Assembly: GCF_040436345.1 (NCBI RefSeq) | Contig: NC_133215.1 | Location: 20,529,306 to 20,593,305, forward strand | Origin: Pagrus major | Lineage: Eukaryota > Chordata > Actinopteri > Spariformes > Sparidae | Reading direction: 5' to 3' | DNA length: 64,000 bases | In this document: positions 21,796 through 31,382 of the stretch, piece after piece | Position numbering within the stretch: position 1 is the first letter of the stretch | How the letters are laid out: each line of letters starts with the position of its first letter | Notes under the pieces: model-generated | Database searches by the model: none | What the model was told of the DNA's origin: nothing | Seen by the model: only the letters and a program-made list of their open reading frames with translations | Made by a program: the position numbers and the translations under genes

Positions 21796-22047
21796 AAGAC
21801 ATTGAGAAGATGTTTGAGACATTGTATGTCAAATTGATTTACCTTGTAGCTTTACCTTAACTACTCTGTAAGTAGGATCAAATTGGTCTTTAAGATACAA
21901 CCTTTTAAGAAGAGTTTGAACTTCTTTGAAACATTAAAGAGACTAAAGAGAAAATGTATATCCCTGACTAGAAAAACAGACACAATTTATTGCGCAAAAT
22001 ACTGATAATATACAGGACATGCGATTGTAGGATCGGGTCATCAGCAT

Positions 22048-22375
22048 GTGAAGTTCAGAGCCTGTGTTGCTGCCAGAATACCCCGCAAGGTTTTCATCTA
22101 TATTCTCTTAAAATCCAAGTGGCTTAAGGAGTCCTAACAGTTATAAACTGGCAGATTTAATGTCAAAACTTTTTAAATTTTTTGCATGATTTACAGTAAA
22201 TGCAAACGTAAACTGTTGTCTCACTTTCCTTTTATTTTTTTAATGTATCGCTTGAGTGAGAGATTAGAATTGACCGCTGGAAAAGGTCACAGTTCAAGTA
22301 GCACGTTCCATCCTTGATAGAAAATGTTTGTATGTTACTATGTACTGTCATACCGATTAACTAAACCTCGGTCTC
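22048..22375 (+). repeat. Direct repeat R, copy 2
   Basis: Partner of 20515-20846. It sits upstream of lipocalin copy 7, as copy 1 of the repeat sits upstream of lipocalin copy 6. Confidence 0.85.
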
Positions 22376-22651
22376 TGAAATTTTGTTGTTGTCAAAGTCT
22401 TTTATTCCAGTACAAACACAACATTTTTGGTTGAGGTTTTACTTTAAACCTCAAGAAAACGAGAAACCTCAGAACAGTTTACTGCATTTTCTCCACACTG
22501 TCTGACTAAAAGTGAACTCAACAACAACAACAAAATGACACGTACAAAAAAAAGTAGAGCCCTAGTGCAAATATGAGTCACAGTATTGTCTTATTTCACA
22601 ATAAAAGAATCCACAGGTGTTTCGGGGTCTCTGCTCTCTGGTGTTTCCACT

Positions 22652-22679
22652 ATTATGAAACTGAAGGTTGATTATAAAA
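22652..22679 (+). promoter_or_regulatory. Core promoter of lipocalin copy 7
   Basis: ATTATGAAAC at 22652-22661 is a weaker form of the box. TATAAAA is at 22673-22679, with the short 21-bp spacing of copy 5. Confidence 0.55.
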
Positions 22680-22725
22680 CCTGACAAGCCTCTTTAGCAG
22701 CATCCTATTCTGCTACTGAGTCGAG

Positions 22726-23352
22726 ATGTACACTCGTATGATTTCAGCACACAGAAACCTGTTTGCCGTGTGCACCGTCGCTGTCTTCTGTCTGGCGTCT
22801 GTGAGCCTTTCAGCCCCTCTGGCCTGTGAAGACTTGACCCGACCTTTGGATCGACTGGTCCCCCGTCATTTGGAGGGCAGGTGGGCTTTGGTTGCAGGCA
22901 GTCTGAGCGATCCTACACAACTGGAGTTCTTCAAACGTAGAGACAGCTCCAGCGTTAACTTCTCCAATACAAGTGCCGCCTCCAACATTCTCTACACACC
23001 CAGCGTCCATTTTGGCGGGAAGTGCCACTTGCAGTCCTTCAATGTCTCACTGGAAGGCAGCATTCTCACCTTCGATGTGCGAGATCGGGTGAACCTCACT
23101 GTGACCTTCCTCAATAGGTCCTGTAAAGACTGTGTGCTGATGCGCTTTGACAACGAGTCAAAGGAACTCAAGCGTTTGTTCCTGTTCAGCAGGAGAAGGG
23201 AGGTAGAGCAGAGGGAGATGGAGGAGTTCACGGCTCAGGCGGAGTGTCTGAACATGCCTCCACCTGTCGTGATGGATCCTAACAAGGAGCTTTGTTTCGA
23301 GCAGAGCACCAGCCAATCAGCACCTGCTCCGCCCGAGACGGAACAACGCTGA
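22726..23352 (+). CDS. Lipocalin copy 7
   Basis: A single-exon lipocalin of 208 residues: N-terminus M-Y-T-R-M-I-S-A-H-R then a hydrophobic signal core and S-L-S-A/P-L-A-C-E-D. GxW is E-G-R-W-A-L-V-A-G. The family cysteines appear in S-C-K-D-C, A-E-C-L and E-L-C-F-E. Sequons include NTS, NVS, NLT and NRS. The ATGs at 22726 and 22738 are both possible; the second matches copies 8 and 9. The C-terminus is Pro-rich (S-A-P-A-P-P-E-T), unlike the E/K-rich tails of copies 2, 4 and 6. Confidence 0.85.
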   Translation: MYTRMISAHRNLFAVCTVAVFCLASVSLSAPLACEDLTRPLDRLVPRHLEGRWALVAGSLSDPTQLEFFKRRDSSSVNFSNTSAASNILYTPSVHFGGKCHLQSFNVSLEGSILTFDVRDRVNLTVTFLNRSCKDCVLMRFDNESKELKRLFLFSRRREVEQREMEEFTAQAECLNMPPPVVMDPNKELCFEQSTSQSAPAPPETEQR

Positions 23353-25269
23353 GGAGACACTGTAGTCCATGATTGTTCATGATATTGGGCTACATGTATA
23401 TACTGTATATGTGTAATTTTTCAAGTGGAAAATGTGTCTTAATTTCAGAATAAGACTCAATTATTGGCTGAGTATCTGCACAAACCTCCCATGACACATT
23501 TAAGACAATGCCTGTCTGCAGTGTTGGATGGTCCATATTCTTGTATAATATCTGTATTCATTGTCGAATTGAGCCATTAAAATTCTTAATTGAAAGTTAT
23601 TTGTTTCAGAAAAATTCATGTAACAGTTCATATACAATTGATTGTGGTATTTTCATCTCAATCACCAGAATAAAAAGCTCCTGCAGATACTGTATGTTGA
23701 CACCTTACGTTTCATTATGTTCTCTTTTCAATTTGATGTTTTGACACTGTGGTTTAGTTAGGTTTGGGCACAAAAAGCACTTGATTACTGTAGGGTTAGG
23801 GAAAAGATCATGTTCTGCCTTACCTGATTCTGGTACCACAAACACGGCTGGAAATCGTCCCTCACCAGGCGGTCGCACCACCACTACCCCCTCCTCCTGC
23901 AGACTTGAAGTTCTGCTCATATTAAACACATGTAATCTAAACGTGATATGACACCTAACATGCTATGTATAAGCGTGCATTTTATTATGGACTGGCCTGA
24001 AACTTTCCATACCTCTATCCTGCATTTGAAGAAAAGTCACTAAAGAGGAACCTTAGCAAGTTATCATTGCACTTCCATAAAGTTGGGGGACTTGCTAGAG
24101 ACAGATTTTCTCAAACTTGTTAAAGCTTCCTCCAGGCGGTCGTCCTCCTCCTGACTTTGACGTGTAAACTCACTGAAGTGCCCCTTTTATGTAGTATGAT
24201 AGACAAACTGGAGGAAAGTTTTTTTCTTTTCGCTGATTTCTTTCTTTAATAAATGTCTACCACCACAATACACAACAATGAATGTGTTTTCTTCAATATG
24301 CTAATTATTAATGAGGTGTTTGAAATAAAAAAATGTACATACATTAAATCCACTCTTCTCCAATGTCTTTGTTTCAGCTCATTTTCAACATTCCTTCTAC
24401 CTTAGGAATTACAGACATACTTGCCAACCCTCCGGGATTATTTATTATTTATTTATTTTTATTATTGCTCTCTCCCAGCTTCCTTTTGGGGTCACAATTC
24501 TCCCGTACTCCTGATTTATGACAAATCTTCACACCTTTTTCCCCTTTTAGCAACCATAACCTGTTTCTGGCACCGCACTGCAACATGTAGTGCTGTTGTG
24601 CCTTGTCCCTCTCAGTGCGTGAGAGACAGACTACCTGGAGCAAAGAATTCCCGTTTTTCTGGGTTGTCGTACAATCTGCCACGTCGATTTTTCTGTCAAT
24701 TACCATCGAGAGGCTGGAACACATGAGGCAGTGGCGTGCAAAGATTCTCTAAGGGGCACGGGGCCAAAAATGAATGAATGAATGAAAACTGATTAATATT
24801 ACTTTATGGCAGAGTTTTATGCAAGTTCATGCCATAGGAGTGAATTATTCTGCATTGTTCTCTAAGTAAAATGTAAATTAATTAACAATGCTGTTTTATC
24901 GTACTTTTAAAAAAAAAATCCCCAGTATAAACTCCTTGCAGCTTCCCAAATGTGAATATTAGCTGGATTTGTGTTTTTCTATGATAATGAACTGATTATC
25001 TTCATATGTTTTGGACTGTGGGTCAGTAATTTGAAGATGCCACCCTACACTAAATTTGTCTTTTTCGACAACTGACAAAGAAAATAATTGTTGTATTTCT
25101 AAACCTGATGAGTCAGAACTAAACTTTATTGCTTGTTGCTTTGTGTGTATCCCTCTTTGGCCCCAGGCAAGTCGTCCAAAGTCCAAGTTAGTCAAAAGCA
25201 AACATCCATCGTTTCTAAACTTCTTTCGTTGCACAATATCAGAATGTTCTGTCCAGCTGGATAGTATCC
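23353..25269. other. Intergenic DNA between copies 7 and 8
   Basis: 3' UTR of copy 7 (AATAAA near 23669). A dispersed repeat with GGTTAGG/GGGAAAAGATCATG words lies at 23745-23940, and another family also occurs at 27361 and 50110. About 24410-24760 is repeat-like (ACTTGCCAACCCTCCGGGAT start), probably transposon-derived. No gene is supported. Confidence 0.45.
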
Positions 25270-25353
25270 TGATGCAAGTTGTACTAAAAAATCAGCTCTA
25301 GTCTTGATGAGGCATCAAAACAAATAAAGAGGAGGAATCATCACAGACTCATT

Positions 25354-25656
25354 ATGATCTCAACATACAGAGAAATGTTTGCTGTGTTTTCTGTTACTCT
25401 CCTGTGCCTTTTGTCTCTGAGCCATTCAGCTCATCTGGCCTGTGAAGAATTGATCCGGCCTTTGGATCTTCATCACTGGGTGGGCAGATGGGCTTTAGTT
25501 GTAGACAGTCTTAACCTCCTGCAACCTCTGAAGGCCCTGAGACTGAGAGACAGCATCACCATGTACTGTACTTCTCAAACTCCAGTGAATCTTCCAACTT
25601 CTCTTACACCCTCTAGCGCTTTGGCGATGAATGCCAGAAAGGACCTAGAAAGATAA
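25354..25656 (+). pseudogene. Lipocalin copy 8, truncated pseudogene
   Basis: It matches copy 9 closely through the signal peptide, the C-E-E start, G-R-W-A-L-V and R-L-R-D-S-I-T-M-Y. The frame is then lost and the second half, with the S-C-x-D-C pair and C-terminal cysteines, is absent; A-rich simple sequence follows. Its upstream region resembles that of copy 9 but the TATA box is degraded (TACTAAAAAA in place of TACTATAAAA). A dead copy is the simplest reading. Confidence 0.85.
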
Positions 25657-26409
25657 TCCTGGCAAAAAAAAAAAAAAATTCTACTCAGCTCAAGTCAAAA
25701 ACAGAGGAGAGAAAACAATTTATATCAGAAGAAGAAAGAAAAAAATGGCTTCGCTTGCCACTCAGAACAATTCTCTAAAAAAAAAAAAGGCTTTGTCTGA
25801 ACCTAAACCCTTTCAGCACCTCTAAGGCTCTCTGATCAACATTAATGTGTTTGATCAAACAAACAAAATTTGCATTTTTGTTTTGTTTTATATGGAATAT
25901 TTCATTGTTGGGACCAGTTGCCAGGCGACCATCTGAGACTCCAGAAAGTTATTTCCATAAAGCATCAAACTGTTGTTTTTGTTGTTATTATAATGTTTTC
26001 ATCCCATACACATCCCCACTCATCAATATTTTTCTTTAATGCATCAGATTTTAGTAATCAAATAATAATATGTATCTTATCTTTAAAAAAACATCCTCCA
26101 AAGTCTGAACTCTTGCCACATTTTCTTCCACAGAGGGAGAAACAGAAAGTCCTTAAATGTCATTAACAGAATCAGAGTCTATTACCTGAAGCAACATGCA
26201 TCTGCTCCATTTTTCAAATTAGACAAAAGAGAGAAGAGAAGAGAGAGAAAATATTTTAAAAATGATATAACCCAGAACAACATTTCAAGCGGGAGAAAAC
26301 CACAAAACAAACAAACAATAATCAAACTTTCCTTTCATTGCCTAATAATGGTATCCACATACAGATAAGGGATCGTGAACCTACACTGTGTTGCAACACT
26401 GGACATTCT
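25657..26409. other. Intergenic DNA between copies 8 and 9
   Basis: A-rich low-complexity sequence (25660-25800, with two A-runs) and AT-rich DNA. The two short frames at 25845-26166 show no family signal. Confidence 0.45.
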
Positions 26410-26431
26410 TGATGCAATCTGTACTATAAAA
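26410..26431 (+). promoter_or_regulatory. Core promoter of lipocalin copy 9 with C/EBP-ATF-type box
   Basis: TGATGCAAT at 26410-26418 matches the composite C/EBP-ATF response element, and TATAAAA follows at 26425-26431. A second possible C/EBP half-site, GTTGCAACAC, is at 26390. Copy 8 retains TGATGCAAG at 25270 but no TATA. Confidence 0.55.
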
Positions 26432-26511
26432 CTGAGCCTCCACTCAGTTCCCCTCTCAATCACATAGAGCAACTGAGACCACAGATTGACAGGCAAAGAC
26501 TAGATATCATT

Positions 26512-27138
26512 ATGGTTTCATACATGTTTGCTGTGTTTTCCATCACTCTCCTCTGTTTGGTGTCTGCGAGCCAATCAGCTCCTCCAGTCTGTGAAAAACT
26601 GCTCCATCCTTTGAAACAACTGGATCCTCATCACTTGGTGGGCAGATGGGCTTTAGTCGCAGGCAGTCTCAACCACGCGCCATCCATGGAGGCCCTGAGA
26701 CTGAGAGACAGCATCACCATGTACTTCTCCAACTCCAGTGAAGCTTCCAACTTCTCTTACACCCAAATCAACCGCTTCGCCGATCAATGCCAGTACCTGC
26801 CCTACAACATCTCAGTAGTAGGTAGCACCTTCACCTTTGATGTAGGGAATCGCTTCAACCTCACTGGATACTTCCTCTATACATCTTGTCCAGACTGTCT
26901 TGTGATGCAGTGGGCTGTGAAGTCAAGTAAGAGGGTGTCATTAGACTTGTACCTGCTGAGCAGGAGGAGGGAGGTGGAGCAGAACGAGATGGAGGAGTTC
27001 AGGGCTCAGCTGGAGTGTCATCAGCTGCCTACACCTGCTGTGATGGATCCTACCAAGGAGCTTTGTCCAGAACAACCCGAGAGCCAACCAACAGCAGCAG
27101 CTCAGAATGAGGAGACAACAGAGGGATTAAAGGCATGA
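26512..27138 (+). CDS. Lipocalin copy 9
   Basis: A single-exon lipocalin of 208 residues: M-V-S-Y-M-F-A-V-F-S start, signal peptide to S-Q-S-A, then P-P-V-C-E-K. GxW is V-G-R-W-A-L-V-A-G. S-C-P-D-C, L-E-C-H and E-L-C-P-E give the other cysteines. Sequons include NSS, NFS, NIS and NLT. It has W-A-V-K-S-S-K in the strand following the S-C-x-D-C pair, where other copies have an acidic V-E-S. It is the last copy before the MISP-type gene and the intact sister of pseudogene copy 8. Confidence 0.85.
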   Translation: MVSYMFAVFSITLLCLVSASQSAPPVCEKLLHPLKQLDPHHLVGRWALVAGSLNHAPSMEALRLRDSITMYFSNSSEASNFSYTQINRFADQCQYLPYNISVVGSTFTFDVGNRFNLTGYFLYTSCPDCLVMQWAVKSSKRVSLDLYLLSRRREVEQNEMEEFRAQLECHQLPTPAVMDPTKELCPEQPESQPTAAAQNEETTEGLKA

Positions 27139-30100
27139 GGGACTTTGGAACATGATATGTATTACAGTACAGTACAACCTGGTCTCATTCTCATCTGTGT
27201 ACAAATAACACAGCTTTACACATTGCATGAATACGCTAAAGTCCAATCTCGCATACGGGTGATACACCAATCTGATGTCTGTTAACATCAGTGGAGAGCA
27301 GATCAAGATAAGTGTTATCAAGATAACAAACAAAAAAACACACACACATGGTCAAAGCTTTTAGGTTTAGGCAACAAAACTACTTGGTTAGTTTTGGGCA
27401 AAGATAATGTTGTGTACATGAGAAAACAGAGATAAAAGGGCCGGTGGTATTCACTGTTGCTCTAAGGATAGAAAACCTACATCAACCAGAATGCACTGCA
27501 GCACACCGATCAAATAAACACAACCAAGTCAACCATGACATTCCTGTGTCCGTTTGGCCCGTCCATCCCCACCCTTCACCCTGCGTCACCCTTTATACTC
27601 GCTCAACTGACACTTTTTATTTGTTCTATTTTTCCCCTAAACTTGTTAGGGAGGACTGGCATATCACCTGCACAACAGACTGGACTTGGCGTACTTACTG
27701 CACACATTTTGAAAGCCTAAAGTCAAGTTATGTGAAGCAAATTTGCTTTCTACAGATTCTCATTCCTTATTCCCCAAACTATCTTAAATCACAGGGCAAT
27801 AAACACAATGAATGTTTTTCATCATTGAGAGATGTCGCCCTAAATAAAACTTTGGATGCTGCCAAAACAGTGTGGCAAGATGGGATTTATTTTGCTACAA
27901 TGTGCTTTTTTCTGTTTAATGTCTGTGTTGTCATTTGGCAGACGTACATCTGATGTAATGCAGCAGACTGTTTGAATAATCAGTGACCTGCATGCTTGTA
28001 TTTATTGGCTATTAACAGAGGACAGAGGCTGTTGTCTGTTGTAGTAATTGTAGAAACCTTTAAGACTTGATTTGACTACTTTTCAAATAAACAGATTTAT
28101 TCATGACAATACTTTTCCTTTCTGAATATATTCACATTGAACTCCTGCCTGTAATTTACACCAAAATGCAAAATAATTCAAACGTTAAAATTCTAAGTAA
28201 AATCACACTGTTTATTTTTTCCCAGATATAAGAAGAGAAAATTAAAGCATGCTGTGATATAATCACTCATTTATCCCTCTGGTACATTCTTCATTCACTT
28301 GAATGGTGTAATAATTAATGTGTGTTGCTCACTAATTGGATTAGTACTATACATTTTCAAATCCACAACGGTTGGTTAAGCTTCGAGCACATGTTTGTGT
28401 GTTTGTGCATGCACACGTGCTCATTCTTGTGCACGTAGTAGTGACTGTTCCCTAATGTGAGCATGGCATGCAAATGTGGGCGTGCACAAGTGGTGTGCTG
28501 AGGGGCCTTAGTGTGCACAAGGGAGGAGATACAGCCAGCGAGGCTGTAGAGCTGCGAGCAAAGAGAATTATTTTGTGTTGATTGAGCATCAGTGACCTGA
28601 AACAAGACAAGTGTGCATTCTCAGAAATGTGTGTCTGTCATTTGGGGAGCATCTTCAAAGCATTTTGTTAACAGGTATGTGCAACTGTATGTTCTAGTAT
28701 TCCTGATTTGCTTTTGTGGAGCTTGAAATTCTTGTACATTACACCTCCATTATATTTCAATCAGGCTAATAATTACAATAATAGGAAACAAGTCTGCGGA
28801 GAGCGGCTTTACTTGGTGTTACTTTCGCCACAATGACTAAAGCATATCAAAGTAAGCGACTGCAAAATGTGCAAAGAATGATGTCAGCAATCATTAGACA
28901 GAAACAGAACTAATTCTAATTACGGATGAAGTTGGTGGCATTTATTTAAATTCATTTGCATTTTGTCAAATGCCCTTAGATCTTAAAGTACCTTAGGACA
29001 ATGCTGACCCCAAAAAAGGAGGGCAAGTTTATTTATAGGGCCTGTCGCAGATGTATTTTTAATGATGATCATGATTTTGCTGTTCTTTTGATAAAGCGAG
29101 CCCCCTTTGTAGATAATGAGCAAAACATAAGTCTGTTATGTAACAAGGTTTTAATCTGCAATCTCTTGCAACCTTACCTCTACCCAGAGAGAGTTGGAGA
29201 ACCTCTAGTTCAATTCTGCCAGCTTTCTCCGAGCATCTTAGAAAATAAAATTAAACAGCATGTCATATTAGATATATAATGCCATTAGTTTGTTGAAGCA
29301 AATGTGAATAAGGGAAATATCTCATTAGGGCATGCCAGCGTTTACACTCGGGGTAGTCAGATTACCATGCCACAATATAAATGAGGGGATTGTTTTGCTA
29401 TTGTATTAATCAATTTAAGCGTTCTTGTTTTCGGCAGGATTTTCAACAGAATCAGCAGGTGTGAGGGAATTTAAGCCGAGACTCTTACCAGAGTTTAAAC
29501 CCTCACGACACTCACCTTCTCATTGTGACAAAAGACTCGTTTTCATGCTCCATTTCACACAAAAAATTCTCAGTCAATGAGTGACGTATTATGCTACTGT
29601 TATGAAAACTGCATGAGAGTGAGTCTATTGTACAACAGGGCTGGTAGAAGTTTACCCAAGTAATACAGTACCTGAATACAAACAGTATATAGTCTTCTCT
29701 GGTTATTTTCTGTGTCTGAAAAGTGCAGTATGCATACATTAAAATAATGAGCCGAAATTCAGTCACATTTAGACACAATGAAAAATTTGTGCCAACTTTT
29801 CCATTCACCCTCCCACTCATGCACCATGAGAAAACAGCCAGTCTGACAGCAGCCAGGGTACATTTCATAATGGGCACTGAATGAATGAGTCCACTCTAAT
29901 AAGCCTTTTGTTCTGCATGTGTAGGACAAGAAATAAGTAGTTTGAACTGAAATTTTTACATACATGTTTTAAAAAATGTTGAAATGGTAGTATTACTGTG
30001 CCTACAGTACACAGTTTAACCAATGACAGTCCAGTGCCCAGCTGGTGAATGGTTCCCTTAACCAGCCATTGTTGATTGTAAATAGTCTGGCATAGCCCTC

Positions 30101-31316
30101 ATGACTCACTGTTCCCTCACTGTTCTCATCCTAATTTACTCACATCAGGCCAGGTTGTTGTGCCGTGATGCCGACATGCTCTGCCATTATTTTTACTACA
30201 GTGTTCGCCATTCGTTCTGCCATGTAATGCTGTCAGTCCTTATTATTTCTACATTAAGGGGGAAATGCCACTATAACTATCTGAGTATCTATCTTTCGTA
30301 TCTGTCCATCTGTCCCAATTAATCTAGACTCGTCATCCCCAGTGCTGTGATCTACATTCCCCTTAATGATCACAGTTTTGGAGTCCAGCCATGTTGACTT
30401 GGCAAGAGTCAGCCTGGATGGTGATGGGAGTTGCAGGCTGAACAGGAGATGACAGCAGGATTTTGTGTGTATTTGTGTGTATAAAAGAGAGGGCGAAGAG
30501 GGCAATAACATTGATACAGGGCAAGTTTGAAATAGAAAAGAGAAAAAGATATTAGAGGGGCTGGACTCCCCTTTAGCCCGTTTACCCTGCGGACAATCCG
30601 TATTGTTATTTCAGATTGTGTGTGTGAGTGTGTGTGTGGTGCTGAGCCATTCCCCTGCCTGTAAGCTGATTAAAGAAAGGTGTGCTCAGCAGAAAACTTT
30701 ATACGTTGCACAGCGGAGCAGAGTAGCTGTTACCTTACTGCCAAAGCTGAGCTCAAAGTTATAAACAGACTTCCAGTCGCACAACAACACCAGCACTCAG
30801 TATCTGCTATTAAAAAGATAGCCTGTAATCCTGCACAAGCTACCATACGCAATTCTTTGTGCAAATGCAGTAGCTGATAAATTAAAATAAAAATACATTC
30901 ATAAGGTGAGGGACTACCACGAGCCTGTAAATGGGATATAGTTTAAGACTGGTGCACTTTGCAAATGTCAGTTGTCTAAGCAAGATGAAAAACAATTGTT
31001 TGTATTATTTTTTATTTGTTTTTAACATTTCCTTTGAAATGCGAGTTCCTTTCTATTAGCTTTAGTGTCACAACACAGGTTGAATGAAGCGTAAGACGAA
31101 AATTGAAAACATAATACTTAGCATTTCAAAATGATTACACAATAAATGTCACAGTAAACACAGCATGATGATTCATTCTCTTGGTAATAGTATAGCAAGT
31201 AATTTAATCTGCGTTGTAATAATGGGATGTAAAATGGGTGGCCATGTTTGTTGTTGAACTCCGTTAATCACTCTGTTGTTCCCCTTTCCCCTCTGTGTTC
31301 CTCTGCTTTCACTCAG
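27139..31316. other. Intergenic or 5' region ahead of the MISP-family gene
   Basis: 3' UTR of copy 9, a GGTTTAGGCAACAAAACTAC-type repeat at 27361, then mostly AT-rich unique-looking sequence. 28200-29300 holds several TAATTA/ATTA-rich stretches and might contain conserved non-coding elements; this cannot be judged from one genome. The 169-codon frame at 27444 has no recognisable content. A 5' non-coding exon of the MISP-family gene may lie here but was not identified. Confidence 0.4.
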
Positions 31317-31382
31317 ACTGACTGGCTGTTGGCCGAACATCCTGACTGCTCCAAACGGTTTTACATCAGCAGATTTGTCACC

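Larger units (their letters stand above)
20854..21867 (+). repeat. Segmental duplication unit, copy 2 (contains lipocalin copy 6)
   Basis: Near-identical partner of 17088-18097, with two small indels upstream of the gene (near 21006 and 21172). It begins 7 bp after direct repeat R ends. Confidence 0.9.

Noticed and set aside
7504-27138. Reading the array as toxin genes
   Set aside because: The relatives are carriers that bind small ligands, including toxins in pufferfish. The sequence shows secreted lipocalins, and nothing shows which ligand is bound or that the fish is toxic.
27444-27953. 169-codon frame after lipocalin copy 9
   Set aside because: No family resemblance, no promoter, no splice partner.
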